Assembly: GCA_947311845.1 (NCBI GenBank) | Contig: CAMZMU010000123.1 | Span: 15,359,161 to 15,423,160 of the forward strand | DNA from: Poa pratensis | Taxonomy: Eukaryota > Streptophyta > Magnoliopsida > Poales > Poaceae | Direction: 5' to 3' | Length of the DNA: 64,000 nt | Shown: positions 22,525 through 35,380 of the stretch, in pieces | Numbering within the stretch: position 1 is the stretch's first letter | Layout of the letters: each line of letters starts with the position of its first letter | Translations under genes and position numbers: made by a program | Notes under the pieces: model-generated | Database searches by the model: none | What the model saw: only the letters and a program-made list of their open reading frames with translations | What the model was told of the DNA's origin: nothing

Positions 22525-23910
22525 TGGCGTCGCGGGCCGCATCGACCGGCGGGGCGTGGCGCTGGTGTGGGGCGCGACGGCGTGGTTGCCTGGCGTGGTG
22601 GCTGCACGGACTACCGCGAGCTCGTGGCGGCGGCGGCGTCCCCTGACGTGGCTGCAGCGGCGGGCGGCGCGAACTCGGCCCGTCGGGCTGGGGGAAGACG
22701 AAGACTCCGGCGCTGGGCATCGTGGACTCGGCGGCAAGCCTGGCCGGCGGTGGCGCTGCTGCTCACCGGTTCTGCGTGGACTCCGGGAGGTGTGGTGGGC
22801 AGTGCGGCCATGGCCGCCTCGACTCGGGCCGGGCCAGGGGGCCTGGGCCCTCTCGAACCCACGGTCTCCGTGCCTCAGGTCTGACCTCGCCTGTAGCCAG
22901 GGGGTTGCAGGTCGTCGGTTTGCGGGATGGGTCCCCGCTCAAGGTTCGATGCTTCCCTGCTGCGGTCCGGCCGGTGGCTCGCTTTCTTCGCTCCAGTTCC
23001 GTTTGTGCAGAGTTGGTACGCCGGGGCGGTGGCCCTGGATGGTGGGAACCTTGTGGGTTGGCGGGCGAGCCCCTGGTTCTGGTGCTGCAGGGGTCATGGC
23101 TATGAGGACGGCGTGGTGCCTGGCGAGTTGCGTTGCGCGGCAGGGGTGTGGCCGCCGTCTTGGCGCGGCGTCCCTCGCCCTGTGTCGGAGATGGAGAGGT
23201 CATGCCGAGGGGAAACCCTTGCCCTGGTTTCTACCGGGCCGCGGCGGCGGCGTCCGTGGATGTCGTCTCCTTCTTGAAGGCGCCGTTGTGGCTTTCCTCT
23301 TCCCTCCTTCGCGTTCCGGGTGAAAACCCTAGATCTTCAGATCGGGCGGTGGCGGCGCTCTGCGTCGTGCTCTTCTTGAAGACGCCGTCTTGGAGCTCGC
23401 GGTGGGTAGCTCTCCGGAGGTTGGGTGGCGGAGTCTTCTTCGGCGTGCTTCCTCCGGCAAAGCTTGTTGCTTGAACTGCTCTCTCGGCGTTTCTTGTTTG
23501 GACCTCCATGATGTGCCTCAGCGTGGAGGTGTTTCCCTGGTGGTTGTCTCCGCTGCCGTTGGGCGGTTCTTGGCGGTGTGCAGTGTGTGTTGGTGTGCCG
23601 TTCTCGTCGCTAGAGGGAGTTTGGCCTGACGACTTTGCCCGTGTTAACGGTGTGTAGCGTCCGCCGGTGTGCCAGTCTGTCCTCAAGGGCGAGCTTCGGC
23701 CCAAGACATTTGCCCGCCAAGCTAGTTCTCAACCTCACCAGAGTAGCCTTGGGTGGCATCCGTCCTGTTGGAGTTTCTTTGGTTGTCTTGTTTCTTGTGT
23801 GTGAGTGCAGTTCGATGTTGTAAGCTAGGTTCAGCACTTTGTACCTATGTCGCCGGTTGTGGCGTTATTAATTTAACATCGGGCCTTTTGGTCTGTTTTA
23901 AAAAAAAAAA
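22525..23910 (+). mobile_element. GC-rich retroposon, copy in duplication unit 1
   Basis: Continues the short 5' piece at about 14534-14560, from which it is separated by the CACTA and LTR insertions. It ends with GTTATTAATTTAACATCGGG, GGTCTGTTTT and an A run at 23899-23910. It is close to 44244-45210, which lacks the 3' third. No reverse transcriptase or other known domain was found in its frames. It inserted into the extra intron 3 copy before the segmental duplication. Confidence 0.7.
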
Positions 23911-24832
23911 TATTAACGATTTTCTGTATAATTGGTTCATACTATAAAGAATTCACTAACAATGATATCCACTTTCTCAGTGCCCGATCGCGTTTGGCGG
24001 TGGGCGGGTGGCATGCTGGTCATCAGAGATCTTCAAGCACCCAGTGTGTCATCAGGAAGGCTCACAGTCACAGGTGGAGAGTAGGGCTGGGATCCAGCCA
24101 CTGTCCAGAGTCCAGAGCCAGCGGAAAAATCAACTTCAGAGAGAGAAAGCTACGGAAGCCTACCATCTTCAGCAGAGCTTCATCCTGGAACAGGATCTTC
24201 CATCGCTGAACTGTGTTCTCTTTGCTACAATTGTTTTAAAATTTCCAAGAAACATTGTGAATGACCATATCATTTCTGCATTCCGCATTCATCGCAGATT
24301 TCTTAGAATTAGAAACCCAAAATCTAGCTATAGATTTGGCAGCAATTTGCGGCTCCGGTGGCCTTGGCTTGCGTGGACTGACCCCACTAGACCATGGTTG
24401 GGGCCTTGGGGGTGAGGCTGCCATGGTTGGCTGCCGACATTGAGCTTTTCTGGGCGTCCACCCAGTGGGGAAGGAAGGAAAAAAAATAAGGTCATGCCAA
24501 ACCTAAAAGTTGTGTAGGCACATTAATACTTTATATGATCATATGCATAATCACTTAGTACAGTGGAAATAGCAAAATATTTAAATGGAAGTGGAATCTA
24601 TAAACATACCGAAAAATGAACCTTTAATGTCATCTAGAAATCACAGGCAATGGCAAAGCTCTACCTTCTTTCTTAAAAAAAATTATAATTTTACCAAGAT
24701 CAAAAATTAGATAACTATGGGCTCTAGCCATCTCACAACTAAAAAAACATGAAACACATAGTTCCAGTTCTCATAAGCATAACAAGACCAAACCTTAAAA
24801 AACACACAAGATGGAGCCTTAGCAGTCGGCAT
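23911..24832. other. relic of NPF-A intron end and unassigned sequence
   Basis: About 23925-23994 matches the 3' end of intron 3 up to CCCGATCGC, but the TTGCAG acceptor and exon 4 are gone. It joins directly to a repeat of 13272-13515 (23994-24235, with GGCGGGTGGCATGCTG and ATCTTCCATCGCTGAACTG). 24236-24832 is unassigned and leads to the 3' end of NPF-B1. Confidence 0.55.
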
Positions 24833-25247
24833 CTACATTTCCATGGTGGTGGTCGATTGGTCCTGATACTTGTATCGGCTGGCACAAAGTAGGAAGTAGC
24901 CAAAATTGATGGTCACTGCCACAGCCAAGGTCCAGTACATGTTGTCCATCCTCCCCTGATTTATGTTCCCTGGCATCCACGCAGTGACTCGCCTCACGAC
25001 GTCGACGAACACGGTGGTGAGGTAGAACCCCATGGCGACGAGCAGCGGCGTCATAGCCATCGCCAAGCTCTTCAACGTCTTGGGGAACTCCAGGTAGTAG
25101 AAGGCCATATTTCCTAGGAAGTGGAGGGCCTCCCCGATGCCTACGATGGCAAGAGGGAAGACCAGCCACAGCACGGACATGGGGGTAACCCACCCAGCCG
25201 CCTCGTCGCCGTCGTCGGCACCATGGAGCGCGTGCACGATGCTCTGA

Positions 25248-26426
25248 GGGCCTGTTCGGATCCTCTCCGCTCCGCAACTCAGCTCCTGGAGCGGACGGAG
25301 CGGTGTCGAACGCGTCGACTCCGCGGAGTCAAAAGAGCGGAGCGGCACGGGCTGCTGCCCATTTTCGCGGAGCTACAAACCCCGAGCTCCCCGCCGCTCT
25401 GTGGATACCGCTTCGCCTCTTTTCCAAGGAAAAAAATAGCGCGCTACAAAAAAATAGCGCCGACCTCAAAATATGCTATTAGCGTGCTATTTCGCGCTAT
25501 AGCGTGCTATTAGCGAGACATTGTACACTGACCTATTTAGCGTGATCATTCCCAGCAAGCTATAGCGTGCTATTAGCGGGGATATATCGCGCTATTTTTT
25601 CAGTGCTCTTTTCTCCCCCGTCCGCCTCCTTCTGTCCCACCCCACCGCCACCGTTCCCCAGCACTCTCGCGCGACACGGACCGCGGCGCCAAGGTCATCG
25701 GTGAGGACTCCCTCCGCCGCCTCTCACGCCCCTCCACCTCGTCGTCCACCTCCAACGGAATCCACCACCACAAGCCCCTCGGCGAAATCCACCTCAAGTT
25801 CTGTTCGATCCGCTCCGCTCCCGTGATCGATCCGGCGAAATCCATGGACGACAGGAGGTTCTCGGTATTCTCGGGGACCAAGCGGCTGCACCTGCGCGTG
25901 GAGATGCGGGAGGACAGGGCCGTCTGGCTCGAGGCGCTGCGCGCCACCAAGGAGATGTTCCCCAGGCCGTCTGGCTCGACTGCGGCCGAGCAAGATTGCC
26001 GCCGCATTCGATCTGCGCCGGGACCATATTTGATTGGCATGGCGTGTTCTTGACGTCTTCTTCGTCCATCGCTGCGGCCGCCTCTGTCTGCTCGGAGATG
26101 CGGACACCGGCCCGCCGCGTCCAGCCCGATCTGCATCTTCGCCTGGGGGCAGCGCGCTTCCCCTTTCGCGTGATTACAGAGGCAGGCGGCCTTCCGTGAT
26201 CTCTTCCCACTGCAGCTCAGATCTCCCCAAGTCCAAGGATGCATCTGCGGGCGGCGCGCTCTCTCATCCGCGGCGCCCTGCCATAGGGAGGTGAATTCTT
26301 CACGGGCGGAGTGGAGCTAGTTGCCGAACTAGTTTTGCGCTCCTATTTTGTCACGCGGAGTCAGAAATGGAAAGAGTGGAGCGGAGTCAACGAAATTGCT
26401 GGAGTGGAGAGCTTCCGAACAGGCCC
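25248..26426. mobile_element. TIR transposon carrying a captured gene fragment, inserted in NPF-B1 exon 4
   Basis: The termini are GGGCCTGTTCGGA and TCCGAACAGGCCC, perfect inverted repeats; the next three bases on each side are TGA and TCA. Subterminal sequence is rich in GGAGCGGA / TCCGCTCC. Length 1179 bp. No transposase is present. The superfamily is uncertain (Harbinger-like or hAT-like ends). Inside are a TAGCG-rich stretch (25430-25600) and a captured host gene segment (25650-26010). Confidence 0.8.
25650..26010 (+). pseudogene. captured fragment of an oxysterol-binding protein-related (ORP) gene, PH-domain end
   Basis: The + strand frame encodes HKPLGEIHLKFCSIRSAP, then DDRRFSVFSGTKRLHLRVE and REDRAVWLEALRATKEMFP. 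This matches, as recalled, the C-terminal half of the PH domain of plant OSBP-related proteins (ORP1/2 type), including the WLEAL helix. The frame is open throughout but has no start codon of its own context and ends in unrelated sequence, so it is a transduplicated fragment. The donor gene is not in this window. Confidence 0.7.
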
Positions 26427-27094
26427 TCAATCTTCGGCGCTCCACCAGCGCTGTGACCACCATGCCTGCGATGTTCACGATGTGACCGGCCCCCACGCGC
26501 TGCAGCGCGGACGGGGGCACGCCGGCGATCCTACGCCAGAGAGGGAAGACGGCGCGGTCAAGGACTGGAGTTATTGCGATGAAAGCTGAGAGTGAGCAAA
26601 CACTGATGGCCCCTGCCGACATCTTGAAGCGGTGACCAATAGAGCGATCCATGGTGAGAGCCTGCAGGATGATCATGCCGATCATCACGCCGATCGACAC
26701 GCTTAACATTATGCAGGAGGACCATAGCGGGAAGACGGCGAGCACGGACTTGAGGTCCTCGACTTGCTGCACCCTGCAGAGCCGCCAGTCGCTGGTGTGA
26801 TGGACGCCAGACGTCTCCATGGAGTTATCGCTTGCAGTGATCATGGTGGCACGATTCAGAAATCTGCAGGATGTAATCAACATGTGATTCTCGAACTCGA
26901 CCGTCCTGGTTCAGACATAACCTTAGTTTGGGAAAGGGAATGCTAGGAACCTTAGTGTTTTGCTCGGAGCACGATCGCTAGCCGAGTCCGCGACTGCGTC
27001 GTCTCCCACGTAGTATTGTGTGCCGCCTAGCGCGCCCACGTCGACGCAACCCTTGCGCACCGCGGCCACGACGACACGGGCCAGCTCCAAGTAT

Positions 27095-28332
27095 CACTAC
27101 CAGGAAACTGCCTTTCTATAGAATGGCATTTTGTGGCGCACCAAATTGCCATGCGCCACAGAAAATTTTTCTGTGTCGCATTGTTTTGCATGCGCCACAG
27201 AAATTTGTAATTCTGTGGCGCACGGAAACCACATGCGCCACAGAAAGCCACATTTCTGTTGCGCATGTTGTGCGCCACAGAATTTGTCCTTTCTGTGGCG
27301 CATGGGGTGGGATGCGCGATGCGCCACATATTTTTTTTTCAAATCAGATCCCACCCCCAGTGGATCGCCTTTTTTAGTTTTGCAAAAACTCCAAGAAAAT
27401 GTTAAAAACTTCTAAAAATAAAATCCTTCGAGATTTAGTTAGATTTTAGTGTCTAGTTTGTATAGAAATTTTGAAATATGAATTTTGACCTTTTTTTGCA
27501 AAAACCAGAAAAAAATGTAAAACCGCCATAACATTTGCATACGACGTCGAAAAAATGCGTTTAATATATCAAAAAAAACTAGAGAAAAATTCGAGCTCGA
27601 TTTCACCTGGGTTTACCCGGTGAACTTTTCTCAGATCCTCGAAATTCCAAAAGGAAAAAAAGTTATTTCAAGAAGAATTTTTTTTTTGTACAAAATCAAA
27701 AAAAAATTCAAATTTTTTGGATTTGTTGAATTTTTGGATTTTTTGAAGTTTTCTGGGTTTTTTGAATTTTTCAGGATTTTTGAATTTTTTGATTTTTTTT
27801 GGATTTTTGAACTTCCTTTTGAAACATTTGAAGTTTTTGATTTTTTGAATTTTTTTTGAACACATATATACACATACCACACATAAACTACACACATATA
27901 TACACATACACAAGGGTTATGAGGGTTGATATGATCCTATTATCAATAAGAACTTGAGTAGTATAAGGATAGCTAAATCGAATAGAACTTAAAAGTTAAG
28001 CTTGGTTGGGTTGGAGCAATCTAATGATGGGTGACCTACTTGGAAGTCGTCATTTGAGATATGCTTGGAGTGTTAAAAAGGTTCAAAAAATTCAAATATT
28101 TAGGGTTTTCCAAAAAATTTCATTTTCTGATTTTTTTGAATTTTTTGAGAATCCAGATCTAGATCTGGCCGCCCTTTTTTTAAAATAAAAAAAAAAATCT
28201 GTGGCGCACACCCTGCGGATGCGCCACTAAAACAGTTTCTGTGACGCATGGACCTGGGGATTTCTGTGGCGCACCCCACAGAATTCACATTTTTGTGGCG
28301 ACAATTTTGTGGCGCACCCACCATGCGTTGAT
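27095..28332. mobile_element. CACTA element fragment in NPF-B1, one end lost
   Basis: It starts CACTACCAGGAAAC and is followed by many copies of TGTGGCGCA / TGCGCCACA in both orientations, with the same motifs again at 28198-28320. The opposite terminus CAGG...TAGTG is absent; the sequence switches to NPF-B1 intron 2 at about 28333. The interior (27620-27900) is a low-complexity TTTTTTGAATTT tract. It replaces exon 3's 5' part. Confidence 0.7.
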
Positions 28333-28826
28333 GGCTGTAGCAGGTTAGTGTCGTTTGGAAGAAAGAATATATATGGTCCAGAGAGGCAGGCGGGCAGGTA
28401 GCACGTGCACGCACCAGAACGTTGATGGCTGTGCCGGCGAGGATGACGGGGAAACAGCCGAAGTAGGAGTCGGAGAGAATGGCTCCGGCGAGGGGCACGA
28501 GGTTGAGCGAGCCACGGACAATGTCGGCAATCTGCGCCGCGTCGATGCTCTCGACGTTGTACTCCTTAATCAGGCAAACTTGCAGGTTGGTGGTCGTCCC
28601 GTTGATGGCCAGCCCCATCCCAAGCATGCTCCCTGAATGCTCACAGAAGACACGCATGTGTCAGGTGACCCAGGACAAGAATTAGTTACGTGAGAGAGAG
28701 GAAGGAAGAGAGAGATCATGAACCAGCTATGAAGGGAAGAGTGATCCATCCTCCTTTCTTGCTGTCTCCCTTCGGTTGCGCTTCTTGATCTAAAAGTGGG
28801 GCTTGAATTAGGCGAACCATAGGCAT

Positions 28827-30511
28827 GGGTGCTATATAATGGTTGGAGACAGTACTTCAAGCATATATTGGCTAACAGATTTTGATGGCAGTCTAGCAAT
28901 ATGATCAATGATGCATATATAAGTGGTACATTGTATCTATTAATTGTGGTCCTCTTAGCCACTTTATCATTTTTCTAGCTTCATATCGATTGTAAACTTC
29001 ACAATAAAATAGTTTTTTGCATCAATTTATATAGAGGTGAGAATTTTCTTATATTAAAAAATATGTCTTGGGAAGACCCTTCCAATTTAGGAAGCGGTTA
29101 CACACAAGTTCGAAATATAAATTGATCCCTGGCACCTTATACGCTGAGAGTGAAGTTTCGCATACTTTGGATATATCTAATCAGATGAGATCGATTGGTT
29201 CCTGAATGATGGTGTTTTCTATGACCGAATTAGCTTGAAGTTTCCGAATAAAGCGTGGGATTGTGCACGACCAGTGGACCTTGTGCGCGCGCGCTGTCGC
29301 TAAAGATAAAAAGAACTAGAACGAATGTTACATGGCAAAAAGGGCGCTCTCTCCTACCAGTCAAATAAGATAATGGCAAGAATCGATGCTAGCTGCGCGC
29401 ACCTTGAATTAAGGCTATGGACGCTTAGTCTAGTACTTGCAGTATCGTGTTCGAATATTAACTATAAATTAGGAGCCTGGTTTGTTCTTTGTTCTCTGAT
29501 TATTGATCAACTTCCATTCAATATACATGATGCATCTTCTTCCCACTGTACTATTATAGCTTAACCAAACAAACAAGGAACGGTTGATCAACATGTGACT
29601 GAGAAAATGGTAAGTAGACTATGAAATGATTGGGATGGGCTTTCAAGCTAAACCAGCCATTTTTTTTACCAATCATGTCACTCCATAGGTTTTAGCTAGG
29701 CCATTCTTTATACAAGCAGACTTAGTACAGCGTACTACACTCATGAGTACTGACCACTCAAGCATCAATCATTTTTCCAAAGGAAAATAACTAGCCATTC
29801 GGTAAAGCATATCATAGTGATATTATCCAACGTACCAAAACAAACAAGCAAAAAAGATTAAGACACTGATGGACTTCAGAGCACATGAGACAGGAAAAGG
29901 AAAATGACTACCCAATATGTGTAATGTAACATATTAATTATTGTTATATGTGTGGTAGAATTCATAAATTGCGCACTAGCGGCTATTACGTTCAAGGGTT
30001 CATTGGTTAGCAGTACTAATTACCACTTACAACATAATATTACTGCTTAAAAAACTAAGCCGTCCGAAAAATGCAGATATCCTACTAGTAAACCCACCCT
30101 TTCTAGCAAACGAAAAGGTCCACATACAGACATCAAACAATCATAGTAGGGCAAATGAAGAAAAGCATTCAGCCAGATTGAATTGAAACAAACAAGACAA
30201 ACTATCCAGACATACGAAGGCAAAGGGAAGACACAACATCAACATGTTTAAGAAATGTACGCAAGCGATACAGAAACTGCAGGTAACTAAGAAGTAAGAA
30301 ACCCATTTGAGTACAAAACCTTGCGGTAGCTCTTACCTATCGTCCCACACGGTTGACATGGTCGTCGTCCATGCATGACCATAGCAAAAAAAAACTACTA
30401 GCAGAATAAATGTGTTTACGAAACGAGCTTTCAGGATTATGATGTTCTTCTTTTAGAAATGCCAATTCTACAGATAAGATATGTACTACCATACCATGGG
30501 CTATGCTGCTC
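28827..30511. other. 5' flank of NPF-B1, end of duplication unit 1
   Basis: Nearly collinear with 57810-59764. No coding region is recognised. The similarity ends at the shared TACCATGGGCTATGC (30492-30511 region), marking the right edge of the duplicated block. A TATATAATGG motif lies just upstream of the exon 1 ATG (28832-28841). Confidence 0.6.
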
Positions 30512-32143
30512 ATTACTTAGCTAAGGATAGTCTTTCTTTAGTGTGCTCAGTGTGGCGTGGTGTTGTCCCGGATGTGTAATGACTTTATGATTACGTGATC
30601 AATAAATCCCTTTAAAATAAAAAAAGGCTAGCTAACTTTGCTAGTACAAACGATAAAGTGTGATTAACTTACTCGGAACCACCATTATTGGAGGTAAATT
30701 GTCACACGTAGTACCCTCTAGAGCAGTGGTTCGGCCTTCGAAGGATGCGGAGGGTGCCTTTGCTCGTTTTACTCCGGGGTGAATGGCTGCCTAGCTCGCT
30801 AGCTCTTGTCGCCGCCCGACATCATCATGGAGTTATGTGGCCTCCTCCCCTCCCGACGGTGGCGGAGCATCGTTGGGGCAAAACTGGGCCGTCGTTTTAC
30901 CACAAGTCTTGGCACGTTCTTTTCAGTCAGTTTAGGCTTGTGCACAAACTGCTGAAACTTAGCTGTCCCGGAGAAACTGCAGTGTAAATAAGCTCCCGAG
31001 AAACTGCAGTCCAATTCTTTTCGACTTATACCATCTGAGCTTAATTTGTGAGTCGTATGTCAAAAAGTCAATAATGTCCATATTCAGTAGTTGTGTGATA
31101 TATAATTTATAACGTGTGTTATATGATGTGTGTACTGTAAAGCAATCATAAAAAACTCTAATACTATTCGGCCATTTTTGCACTATACGGCACGAATACA
31201 CACGAGGTCATCCGTGAGGTTGGGGAGTGGGCGTTGGTGGGAGCGAGGTCAGAGGCGGCGTCTCTTGTGCGACGTGGGAGGCAGTGGAAAATCGGGGGCG
31301 GGCGGAGCTCCGGAGCCGCGAGGTGGAGGGCGGTTGGGCTCTAGGGCCATGAGGCGGAGGTGGCCGGCGCTGGAGCTGCTCGACCCAGAGCTGGCGGCGG
31401 CATCCTTGGTTACTGGGACAGGATCACAGGAAACCGTCCTGTTCGAGAGAAAACGATTCGTGTTTCCATCAAAGATATGTGATGGTGGGATGGCATTTAG
31501 GACGTAATACCGGTTCGGTTGAAGGGCAATTTGGGGAAAATGGAATTTACATAATACGAGAAGCTCGGCAAGGTGCGGGAAGCTGCCCTCCCGTGGCTTC
31601 GCGCAACTACACAGCGAGTGGAGGTGGCTGAAAATTTAAGCCCAGCTTAAAAATCGAGTTCTTTTCGGCTGGTGCTTAATTTCTCAGCTAAGATGGTTTT
31701 TCAGCTGAAAGAACTGACACTTAATCACTCTAACGTCTTCACACTGGAAAACGATCTTTCCCAAATCTGTTTCTTTAATTACCACATTGCATATGATTAT
31801 TTTCGAACGTTCGTCACCACAAGATTTACATCACATATGGATGTATACGGAATATTTGTGACCGATGTGTTCTACCCATCCCTGGACCATCCATTTTTTA
31901 CGGTTGTCGATGAAGGTCAGTTTGCGTGTGCCCAATACTAATAGGCTCATCACCCACACGCCCAATACTAATAGGCCATGAGTAAACCTGGAATTGGGTC
32001 TCTAATAATGTTCATGGACTTTGGACGTGAAATAAAGTTGATCTAACTGGTCTGAGCTTAACTGGACATTAGGTCCAATAACATTAGATTTCATAGTTGG
32101 ATAGTCATGTATCCACTAGACATGTGTGACGATGACAAATTCT

Positions 32144-32144
32144 C

Positions 32145-32182
<38 letters not shown>

Positions 32183-32183
32183 A
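32144..32183. repeat. CAA microsatellite
   Basis: About 12-13 perfect CAA trinucleotides. Confidence 0.95.
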
Positions 32184-33325
32184 AACGAGGATCCTAGCCG
32201 CACGACCACGTGATACATTATCGATATGCAATGTGCAATTAATGGCGCCATATATACGTACGTGTAACCTTGACCTCATATATTTTGTAAACTTGGATTT
32301 TGATGGATTTGGGTAATACAATCTGAACGCTGACTGGAGATGGAGTGGAACATTTCAGAGTGGACACTAATTGGACTACCACGTTGGATTTGGACTCGGA
32401 TCCAATTGCAGATATAGCCATGAGGAGTGTGCTTACTATCCCTCTGTACCAGTAACTTACTTTTACATTTTCGTTTTGGTACTCAAATATTCAAGTGATG
32501 TAGCAGAAAATGTGTACAAACCTTGTATCTGAACAAGCATCCTTCTCACTTGTGTAAATATTTGATAATAATGTACGCAAGGCCTGGAAGTTTGGCTCAA
32601 GACAAGGTGCTTATTTTTCTATATGACTCTTCTTCTTTTTTTTGAATATCTATATGACTCTTCTTGATGATAGCAGCAACTAGTGGAGTGGATATTTAGA
32701 GAATGAAGGAAGAACCATATCACTTGCTAATAGAACCGATGGTTTGTATAAGAAGATCGCGATTTAATTAACTACCTTGTTGGGCTGAACCGAAGAAAGG
32801 CTTGGGCTATGGGTGGCTCTTCCTCCGCTTCAGAATGAGCACCAGCTAGCATTTCCCACAATAATGTACACCTGGGCTGGCCCTGAGGCCCAGATGATTG
32901 GGGAAAAGGATGAGTGTAACTACTCACTTTGGTCCCCTAAAAAAACCTACTAGTCTCTTTGGCACACGAGCGCCAGTGCTCATGTTTTTCAATAAAAAAT
33001 ATTCAGTTTTAAGTCTCTAGAATTCTGAAAAAACCATATAAGTACATATACATATCTCGTATGAATGACAAAATTTGTATCAAAATATTTTCATATATGA
33101 TCTGCACATAAAAGACAAATGTTGGAAGGAAAAACTGAGTTGTTTTTTGACTTTTCAGATCCACGATTTTATGATTTTTATGCAGCCTATAATACAACGT
33201 AGTATTATTTGGCAAATATTTGTGTATATGTAGACAAGATATGTATGTACCAATGCAATTTTATTTTAGTAAATTTTGAAACTTTAAAAATACTATTTTG
33301 CATTTTTTTTTGGCACAACGGGATC

Positions 33326-33545
33326 ACTCGACGACAGTTAATCCGTTTCGAATAATTATGCTTACAGCTGCCCATGTTGCAATTTAGTAGAGTAATGTCT
33401 TGGTGGTTGAATTTTAAGGAGCAGAGAGATATAGTTTCTGCCAGAGTAGCACGTTTGCTCTGATGACCCTCGACGGCAATTAATCGACTTCAAATAATTA
33501 TGCTTACAGCTAGGGCATGTTGCAATCTAGTTAGTAAAGTAGTAA
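33326..33545 (+). repeat. local direct duplication
   Basis: 33327-33396 and 33467-33530 share AATAATTATGCTTACAGCT and CATGTTGCAAT with the same order of flanking words, at a 140-bp offset. Confidence 0.75.
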
Positions 33546-33568
33546 TATTCAGTTGGACCATGTTCTTA

Positions 33569-33841
33569 GAGCAAGTACAATAGAGTGACGTGGGCGGACT
33601 ATAAGGATTAAAATAATATATTTTTGCTTAATTGGAGGAGAGAGAAAAGGAGTGGGCTCTCATGCAAGAGCCAACTCTAGCACGTGCTCCAAATCACTTT
33701 GTGAGAGTGGATGGTGGATCATGCATCACTAAAATAACTCATCTTTATGTCTTACTATTATACATGTTGGCTATAGAGTTGGCTATAGATGGCATGGCAC
33801 TATGTTATAGCCAACACTTGATTCTACTATTGTACTTGCTC
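33569..33841. mobile_element. Tourist-like (PIF/Harbinger) MITE
   Basis: The ends GAGCAAGTACAATAG and CTATTGTACTTGCTC are perfect inverted repeats, with TTA target duplication at 33566-33568 and 33842-33844. Length 273 bp. Confidence 0.88.
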
Positions 33842-35142
33842 TTATAGCTCCTACACTCCACCCCGTCGATTCTCTGACAAATTCCTTGGGATATGTGCAC
33901 GTTGATTTGTCACATGAAAGGTTTTAGTCATTTGTATTGCTAATTATTTTAGTCACTCCTGCCACTATTGCCACGGCGACTTGGCCACGACGGCGATTCA
34001 GCCACAACAACGAGTAGCTCGCAACTTGACGGCGATTCTGGTATTTTTTTTAACCAAAAGTGGCCTCCCGGGCGGAACCAATGGCAAGATTTGAAAATAG
34101 TTTTCCGATCGGCCATATGCGTTATTAGTTTGCGAAAACAACAAGATTTGACAAAAAACATGCGATTCTAGGACGATTCCACGGCGACGGTTGCCCCGGA
34201 TCTCGTGGCCCGGTTAATCATTCATTCTGCAGTGACATGCACAAGCGTGCCGGGGACATGCATGTCGTTATACCTACCACTGAAAACAGGTCAACTATTA
34301 GTTGATCTGCCGTTGTCTCGTGTTTTTCCTTTTTTGGAGAAATTATAAAGCTGTAGTTAGTGGGATACAGTACTATAGATGCACAGATCCTGCCAACTTT
34401 TATCTTTTATGCGTGCTATGCTAGGATCGCACTTGCACTTCTCAACAACCACAGTGGCCATACATGAACATGATACATCCGTAGGCACGTTTCTGACTGT
34501 TGATAGATGCATATACATCTGCCAGCTGCCACATTGCTACTAGCTTTATCCGCGTTTGCCCAGATATCGATCTCGATCTGGGTATTTTAGTGCTCTCGTT
34601 GCTCTATCTTCAGATCATCCGTGCTTGCCCACCAGCAGCAAAAGCGACGTACCTTCTGCCTGCTCAACGCTAATGCGCCAAGATATCAGTCATATCACAA
34701 CTTCAAAGAATACAGGGACGTACAGAACAACTTGACGCGACGTACGTGATGAGCGCACATTTCTGTAAGCTAGCAAAAGATTCGCAGTATGTTTACACCC
34801 CCTTTTCTCTATTTCTGGCTTTGTCACTGTCTTCATCTGACCAAGTAAGGCCGAGACGCTACGAGCTTGAACGTTTGGTTGCCACCCGAAAACAACCGTC
34901 GAAAAGAGGGAGGGATGTCGAACGGCAACGAGGCGATCCATGATGGACCGCAGACTCGCAAACCCAGGTTCACATGTGAGTGTCAGTATCATTCGCAAAC
35001 TTGGTCAGCTTGCGACACGATAACAACTCATTGACATGTTTGAAAAATAAATCTTAATTAAGCTACTAAATATGCATACAAAGTGGATACTTAAGAATAG
35101 TTTTGTAGTGACAAGTGTCTGTAAATATCACCAAACATGGTA

Positions 35143-35380
35143 CTCCATCTCTCTAAAATATAATGTATATAAGTTTAACTTAAGTCAAAGTTCTCAAAGT
35201 TTACAAAGTATATATAGTAAATAATATCAACACATCACGAGATCCATCATGAAATATATATTTTTACTTTATATTACATGATATTGTGGATGTGGATATT
35301 TTCTCTATAAACTTTGGACAAACTAAGAAAGAATTTAACTTCGGTCAGTTTTAACGACTTATATTTTATAACAGAGGCAC
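35143..35380. mobile_element. decayed Stowaway MITE
   Basis: The ends CTCCATCTCTCTAAAATAT and ATATTTTATAACAGAGGCAC are imperfect inverted repeats flanked by TA. The interior carries the usual GTCAAAGTT / AACTTTGGACAAAC arms. Confidence 0.65.

Larger units (their letters stand above)
24833..28826 (-). pseudogene. NPF-B1, NRT1/PTR FAMILY (NPF2/NAXT-like) pseudogene
   Basis: Read on the - strand. Exon 1 (28826-28724) starts MPMVRLIQAPLL and reaches GGWITLPFIA. Exon 2 (28632-28415, 218 bp, the same length as in NPF-A) is intact and encodes the EYNVESIDAAQI and AGAILSDSYFG motifs. Most of exon 3 is missing: a CACTA fragment (27095-28332) has replaced intron 2 and the 5' part, leaving about 27093-26951, which encodes the ELARVVVAAVRKG end. 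Intron 3 is only 87 bp (26950-26864). Exon 4 starts at 26863 but is split by a transposon (25248-26426) and resumes to a stop at 24833-24835. Without exon 3's transmembrane segments and with exon 4 split, no working transporter is expected. The gene lies tail to tail with NPF-A1. Confidence 0.9.

Noticed and set aside
22525..23910. Many 60-270 codon frames in the GC-rich retroposon
   Set aside because: No known domain in any frame, frames overlap on all strands, and GC-rich composition alone explains them.
31672..31941. 89-codon open frame in the spacer
   Set aside because: No recognisable motif, AT-rich, and no promoter or splice context; chance frame cannot be excluded.
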